NCBI RefSeq assembly: GCF_003952165.1
Contig: NZ_RXFT01000026.1
Span: 1 to 53,479 of the forward strand
Reading direction: 5' to 3'
Length of the DNA stretch: 53,479 bases
Source: Variovorax guangxiensis
GTDB lineage: Bacteria > Pseudomonadota > Gammaproteobacteria > Burkholderiales > Burkholderiaceae_C
Below are positions 50,354 through 53,479 of the stretch, piece after piece. The translations under genes were made by a program, and so were the position numbers. Each line of letters begins with the position of its first letter. Position 1 is the stretch's first letter. The notes under the pieces were generated by a model. That model saw only the letters and a program-made list of their open reading frames with translations. It was not told the DNA's origin and made no database searches.

Positions 50354-50393
50354 TGCACCTATCGTCGCCTGGCTACCCAGGCTCGCCGGTCGC

Positions 50394-51044
50394 TCACCAC
50401 CGCACGCGGCGGTAGAGCTTCTGGTCCATGATGACGTCGATGTATCGCGGCGTCTGCGCTGGGTCGACCAGCCCGATGTGATCGTAGACATTCACCGTCG
50501 TCGATTCATAGCCGCTGTCGATGCCGCCGCCAGTGATGATCGTCTTGGTGCCGAGCAGCTTGCCCACGCAGATTTTCTGCGTTGAAGGCCGCACGAAACC
50601 CCCGCTGCCGTCGTTGCCGCTGCCGATGCCCGTGTAGATCGTTTCGCCACCGCCAGTTGCCCCGAACTGCGGCCGATTCGACTGCGCGGCAAGCTGCTCT
50701 GCCGTCCCTACGATGGCCGGCACGCCGGCATCCAGCGCACTCGTGCCCTCCGGGCAATCGTCGAACCACGCATTGCCTGGCTGCGCGTACGCGCTGCCAG
50801 CCGTCTCGCAGTGCGGGAAGGGCTTGCCGTCCGAGAGATCCTTTTTGAGCTGGTTGATCGGCGCAACGCAGTCCTGAACGGCCTGCGGACCCATCGGATT
50901 CGAGAGGCACAGCAGCACTTTGCAGCCGTAGTCGGCGCCTGAATAGAACTGTGCGTGCGCTGCTGGCGTCATCAGCATGGTGAAGGCCGCGAGGCCCGCG
51001 AGACGGGCCGCAGCCCGGACGACAACTCGATGGAATGATTTCAC
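50394..51044 (-). CDS. trbM: TrbM/KikA-type conjugation protein
   Basis: A 216-residue secreted protein (signal ending PAAHA). The Cys-rich block CKVLLCLSNPMGPQAVQDCVAP..LSDGKPFPHCETA is the TrbM signature, typical of a periplasmic factor in plasmid mating systems. GTG 51044 is preferred because AAGGGAG lies upstream and it begins the signal peptide. Half-site pair E lies about 100 bases upstream, tying this outlying gene to the transfer regulon. Confidence 0.85.
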   Translation of the reverse strand: MKSFHRVVVRAAARLAGLAAFTMLMTPAAHAQFYSGADYGCKVLLCLSNPMGPQAVQDCVAPINQLKKDLSDGKPFPHCETAGSAYAQPGNAWFDDCPEGTSALDAGVPAIVGTAEQLAAQSNRPQFGATGGGETIYTGIGSGNDGSGGFVRPSTQKICVGKLLGTKTIITGGGIDSGYESTTVNVYDHIGLVDPAQTPRYIDVIMDQKLYRRVRW

Positions 51045-51139
51045 TTGAAGCTCCCTTGGAATGCTGCTAGGGGTTGCAGCGACGACGGCGATCGTACCGG
51101 TCCGCAGCTTCAAAGGTCAACCAAAACGCCGGTTTTGGA

Positions 51140-51156
51140 ATGCGCAAATCATGCGC
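51140..51156. promoter_or_regulatory. half-site pair E before trbM
   Basis: ATGCGC-N5-ATGCGC, the same 11-bp spaced pair as in operators B and C but in the opposite orientation relative to its gene. Confidence 0.6.
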
Positions 51157-51215
51157 TTTAGTTGTTTTTTCCCTCGAAATGGCATGTCGCATGAAACGCT
51201 TGCCGATCGACGAAC

Positions 51216-51497
51216 CTAGCGCAAGAGCACGACAAACTCCTGAATGCCGAACAGCTCGCGTCCGGTTCTCAGCGCCGTTTCCGCATGTTTGAAGTGCCGT
51301 GGCTCATCGGGTGTCCGACGGGATGCGAGAGTCACTGGTTCCTGCCTGGCCAGCCGGATCGTGAGCGTGAACGTGCCGCCGTCGTGCTGCCGGACCACGG
51401 CTTCCTTGACCACGCTGCCACGAACTTTGGGAACCAAGATTTCCTGTGGCGCGCATTGCACAGGGGTTGCTTTTTGCACCGTCAAACGCTTCTCCAT
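51216..51497 (-). CDS. small plasmid protein, possibly ParC-like
   Basis: A 93-residue protein (ILVPKVRGSVVKEAVVRQHDGGTFTLTIRLARQEPVTLASRRTPDEPRHFKHAETAL). It recalls small 'ParC-type partition-associated' proteins of Proteobacterial plasmids, but I am not certain. ATG 51497 follows GAGCGAG. Confidence 0.55.
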   Translation of the reverse strand: MEKRLTVQKATPVQCAPQEILVPKVRGSVVKEAVVRQHDGGTFTLTIRLARQEPVTLASRRTPDEPRHFKHAETALRTGRELFGIQEFVVLLR

Positions 51498-51774
51498 CTC
51501 GCTCTCAGGCGATCAGCTTTTTCGATTTTGTAGTGGTCAAACCCACATGCGAATCCATTGTCTCACCCCCGTTTTCTGACGAAAAAGGGGGCTGCTACGT
51601 TGGTCCGGCGCCCTGCGGGCTTGGATCGAGCCGTCGTCGGCAAGCCTCCTAGTCTCGCCCCCTACGGGCCTACATCGCGTTCGTGCGGGCCTCCGGCCCT
51701 CGGGGCACTCGCCCGCCACTGCGCGGCCGGCTCGCGTCAAAATACCCCTGCAAACGGACATCCAAGGGGGAACG
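51498..51774. other. non-coding gap before the zeta module
   Basis: A 277-base gap holding several GC-rich inverted repeats (for example GCCCTGCGGGC near 51610 and GGGCCTCCGGCCC near 51688). I see no supported gene and no clear promoter. Confidence 0.5.
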
Positions 51775-52047
51775 ATGAACCAGATCGACGAAGAAGACAT
51801 GCAGCTCGACGCCGTGCGCGGCGTCATCGGCGTGTGGGAAGGCATCGTCCAATCTCTGATCCGAGCCGAGCGCGACAACGCCGGCGCCGACCCGGCCCGG
51901 CTCGAAGAGTTGCAGCGCGCGTTGTATGCGGCAGCACGCGAGCGCCATGCACTCCGCGCTGCCGATCACGCCTCCGTCGCGATCGCCCGCAGCAAGTACG
52001 CCGAGCTGATCGCTGCCCACCGCCGCGCCCAGGGCGCTGGAGCCTGA
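51775..52047 (+). CDS. putative antitoxin of the zeta toxin
   Basis: A 90-residue all-helical acidic protein (MNQIDEEDMQLDAVRGVIGV...) immediately upstream of the zeta toxin, two bases apart. Sequence is not obviously epsilon-like; the antitoxin call rests on position, size and helical character. ATG 51775 follows AAGGGGGAAC. Confidence 0.65.
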   Translation: MNQIDEEDMQLDAVRGVIGVWEGIVQSLIRAERDNAGADPARLEELQRALYAAARERHALRAADHASVAIARSKYAELIAAHRRAQGAGA

Positions 52048-52049
52048 CG

Positions 52050-53213
52050 ATGGATCGCCAGGAACATCGCCTGTCCGAGGCCGACAACGAACGGATCTTC
52101 CAGCAGGACATCCGCCCGTACCTGTTGGCCACCGCCAGCGGTGACCTCCAGGCCCAGGCCGAGCCGACCATGGTCATGGTCGGCGGCCAGCCAGGCGCCG
52201 GCAAGAGCCGGTCGATCGACTCCGTGAAACTCGATCTCGAGTCCCATGGAGGTGTGATGGAAATTTCCGCCGATGACCTGCGGAAATTTCATCCCAAACA
52301 CGATGAGCTGATGCGCGTCGACGACCGCACGGCGGCCGACTTCACGCATGCGGACGCCTCGGCGTGGGCTGAGAAGGCAGAACGTTTCGCGCGCGAAGAG
52401 CGCTACAACGTCCTGCTCGAAGGCACGATGAAAACGCCCGAGAACGCCGCCGCCAAGTTCGCCGAATACAAGGAAGCCGGCTACTTCATTGAGGCCCGCG
52501 TCATCGCAGTGCATGAGCGCGCGAGCTGGCAAGGCGTCCTTGGCCGCTATGAGCAGCAGAAGGCCGATGCCGGCGTCGGGCGCATGACGCCCAAAGACGT
52601 GCACGATGCCGCTGTATCCGGCGTCCTACGCACCGTGGAGAAGATCGAAACCGAGCAGCTGGTCGACCGGCTGCGCATCGACCGCCGCGGTGCAGAACAG
52701 ATCTACAGCAATACCGTCGTCGACGGCGCCTGGCAGCACCCTCCGGGCGCTCGCCAAGCGATCGAAGGCGAACGCGATCGCCCTCTCTCCGCGAAGGAAT
52801 GGGATGCTCACGTCGCTGGCTTCGATCGCATCGACGCGCTGCAACAGCGCCACGGCCGCAATGCGACTGCCGACGAAATGAACCAGGTGCGCGAGCTGCG
52901 CGCCGGCGCCGCGATCGAGCGCGATCGCGCCGCGCTCAAGGAGCGCGACGCCGAGGCCTCCGCAGCGTTCCGCTCGGAGCCGCCAGAGCTTGCCGTGGCC
53001 AAGCACCCGCGACTCGCCCTGGCCTACGCCGCGCTGGAGCAGATCGAGCAGCACGCGCGACGCCAAGGCGTCCCTGCGGCCCAGCTCGATGCCGTGAAGG
53101 CCACCGCCCGCGAACAGATTGCGCAGCGGGTGCAGGCCGGGCACTACCCGGCTCAGCGCGACATCACCCAGGAACGGCCCGCGCCGACCAAGCAGCGCGA
53201 ACCGGAGCGCTGA
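52050..53213 (+). CDS. zeta-type toxin kinase with C-terminal module
   Basis: A 387-residue protein. The N-terminal ~205 residues are a zeta toxin: Walker A GGQPGAGKS (45-53), EISADDLRKFHP and VLLEGTMKTPENA. Zeta toxins phosphorylate UDP-N-acetyl sugars. Residues 315-387 (AVAKHPRLALAYAALEQIEQ..) are homologous by eye to the C-terminus of the Fic toxin at 17089, ending TKQREPER. ATG 52050 is chosen over upstream frame extensions because it follows the antitoxin stop and starts the homology. Confidence 0.85.
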   Translation: MDRQEHRLSEADNERIFQQDIRPYLLATASGDLQAQAEPTMVMVGGQPGAGKSRSIDSVKLDLESHGGVMEISADDLRKFHPKHDELMRVDDRTAADFTHADASAWAEKAERFAREERYNVLLEGTMKTPENAAAKFAEYKEAGYFIEARVIAVHERASWQGVLGRYEQQKADAGVGRMTPKDVHDAAVSGVLRTVEKIETEQLVDRLRIDRRGAEQIYSNTVVDGAWQHPPGARQAIEGERDRPLSAKEWDAHVAGFDRIDALQQRHGRNATADEMNQVRELRAGAAIERDRAALKERDAEASAAFRSEPPELAVAKHPRLALAYAALEQIEQHARRQGVPAAQLDAVKATAREQIAQRVQAGHYPAQRDITQERPAPTKQREPER

Positions 53214-53214
53214 C

Positions 53215-53388
53215 GCGCTGGATCTTGCATCGCCGTTTCTGACGGTGCTGCAGCACCTGCGAAACCGGCGAGGGGACGCTTTTCCCGCTTACCCACCGCC
53301 CGCCGCTTCGCGGCGCCCGTGGACAACCCACCTCGTGCAAGCCGCGAGGTTGCGGCGTGTTGCCCACAGGTCCGGCCGTGGATAAGCG
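53215..53388. repeat. non-coding repeat, copy 2
   Basis: Contains GATCTTGCATCGCCGTTTC (cf. 19651-19669) and, at 53287-53388, the ~100-bp element of 19541-19641, with CTTACCCACC and GTGGATAAGC ends and the same CCACCTCGTGCAA/CGCGAGGTTGCGG arms. The last 90 bases hold only GC-rich short inverted repeats and no supported gene. Confidence 0.75.
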
Positions 53389-53479
53389 GGCCGCTGGCTG
53401 ACGCCAGCACCTTGCCATCCATCACCGCAGGCCGTCGACCATCGCCGCACCTGGCGATGCGGCACCGCAGCCCATGGAC

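Noticed and set aside
1..53479. tRNA, rRNA, insertion sequences, integrase or resistance genes
   Set aside because: I looked for cloverleaf-type signals, transposase DDE motifs, terminal inverted repeats and resistance families and found none I could support.

Overview
This 53.5 kb window reads as a large part, possibly all, of a self-transmissible plasmid from a betaproteobacterium. GC-rich codon use, an IncP-like KorA/IncC/KorB/KfrA control region, a VirB/D4 transfer system with TrbM, and the style of the accessory genes suggest Burkholderiales, perhaps Comamonadaceae (inference). There are no rRNA, tRNA, IS, transposase or CRISPR features. One gene each for replication, partition, relaxase and coupling protein is present, as expected of a single replicon.

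Layout. (1) 1-5.65 kb: a DUF6573-like protein, an N6-methylase-like protein without its catalytic NPPY motif, a secreted PLD-type nuclease, RepA, and an iteron-type oriV at about 4.0-4.4 kb with seven iterons and DnaA boxes. A hairpin-rich non-coding stretch and three small reverse-strand genes follow. (2) 5.7-10.8 kb: control and partition operon (ssb, korA-like, parA/incC, parB/korB), a SprT-like protease and kfrA. (3) 10.8-12.7 kb: an oriT with an RP4-type nic core (TATCCTG|C on the reverse strand), mobC and a MOBP-type relaxase. The nic polarity makes region 2 and then region 1 the leading region. (4) 12.8-17.0 kb: a tightly overlapping seven-gene reverse-strand operon of unknown function. 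(5) 17.1-19.5 kb: Fic/VbhA-like and MazEF toxin-antitoxin pairs and two small genes. (6) 19.9-42.4 kb: one long reverse-strand transfer block: virB1-B2-B3-B4-lipoprotein-B6-B5-B8-B9-B10-B11-virD4, KfrB-like protein, OmpA lipoprotein, LPD7-type protein, topoisomerase III, TraX, a YadA-like trimeric adhesin and an SGNH lipoprotein. (7) 42.7-50.3 kb: a BetR-HTH/receiver regulator and a 7TMR-DISM hybrid histidine kinase flank a reverse-strand operon of DAHP synthase, MqnA-like chorismate dehydratase, Bug-type binding protein and a 73-residue protein, plus a small periplasmic protein. (8) 50.4-53.5 kb: trbM, a small protein, an antitoxin-like protein, a zeta toxin, and a repeat shared with 19.5 kb.

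How it may work together. A 35-bp motif built on GCGCAT half-sites (GCGCAT-N5-GCGCAT-N12-ATGCGC on the forward strand) lies upstream of the seven-gene operon, between virB1 and the regulator gene, and upstream of the small periplasmic gene. Related half-site pairs lie upstream of trbM. This looks like a plasmid-wide transfer regulon, probably run by the plasmid's own kinase/regulator pair. The adjacent shikimate/chorismate genes raise the possibility that a chorismate-derived molecule is the signal. This last step is inference only. The Fic and zeta toxins share a C-terminal module, and these two, the relaxase and the KfrB-like protein end in a similar xER tail, with a near-terminal version in the LPD7 protein. 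This could be a type IV translocation signal.
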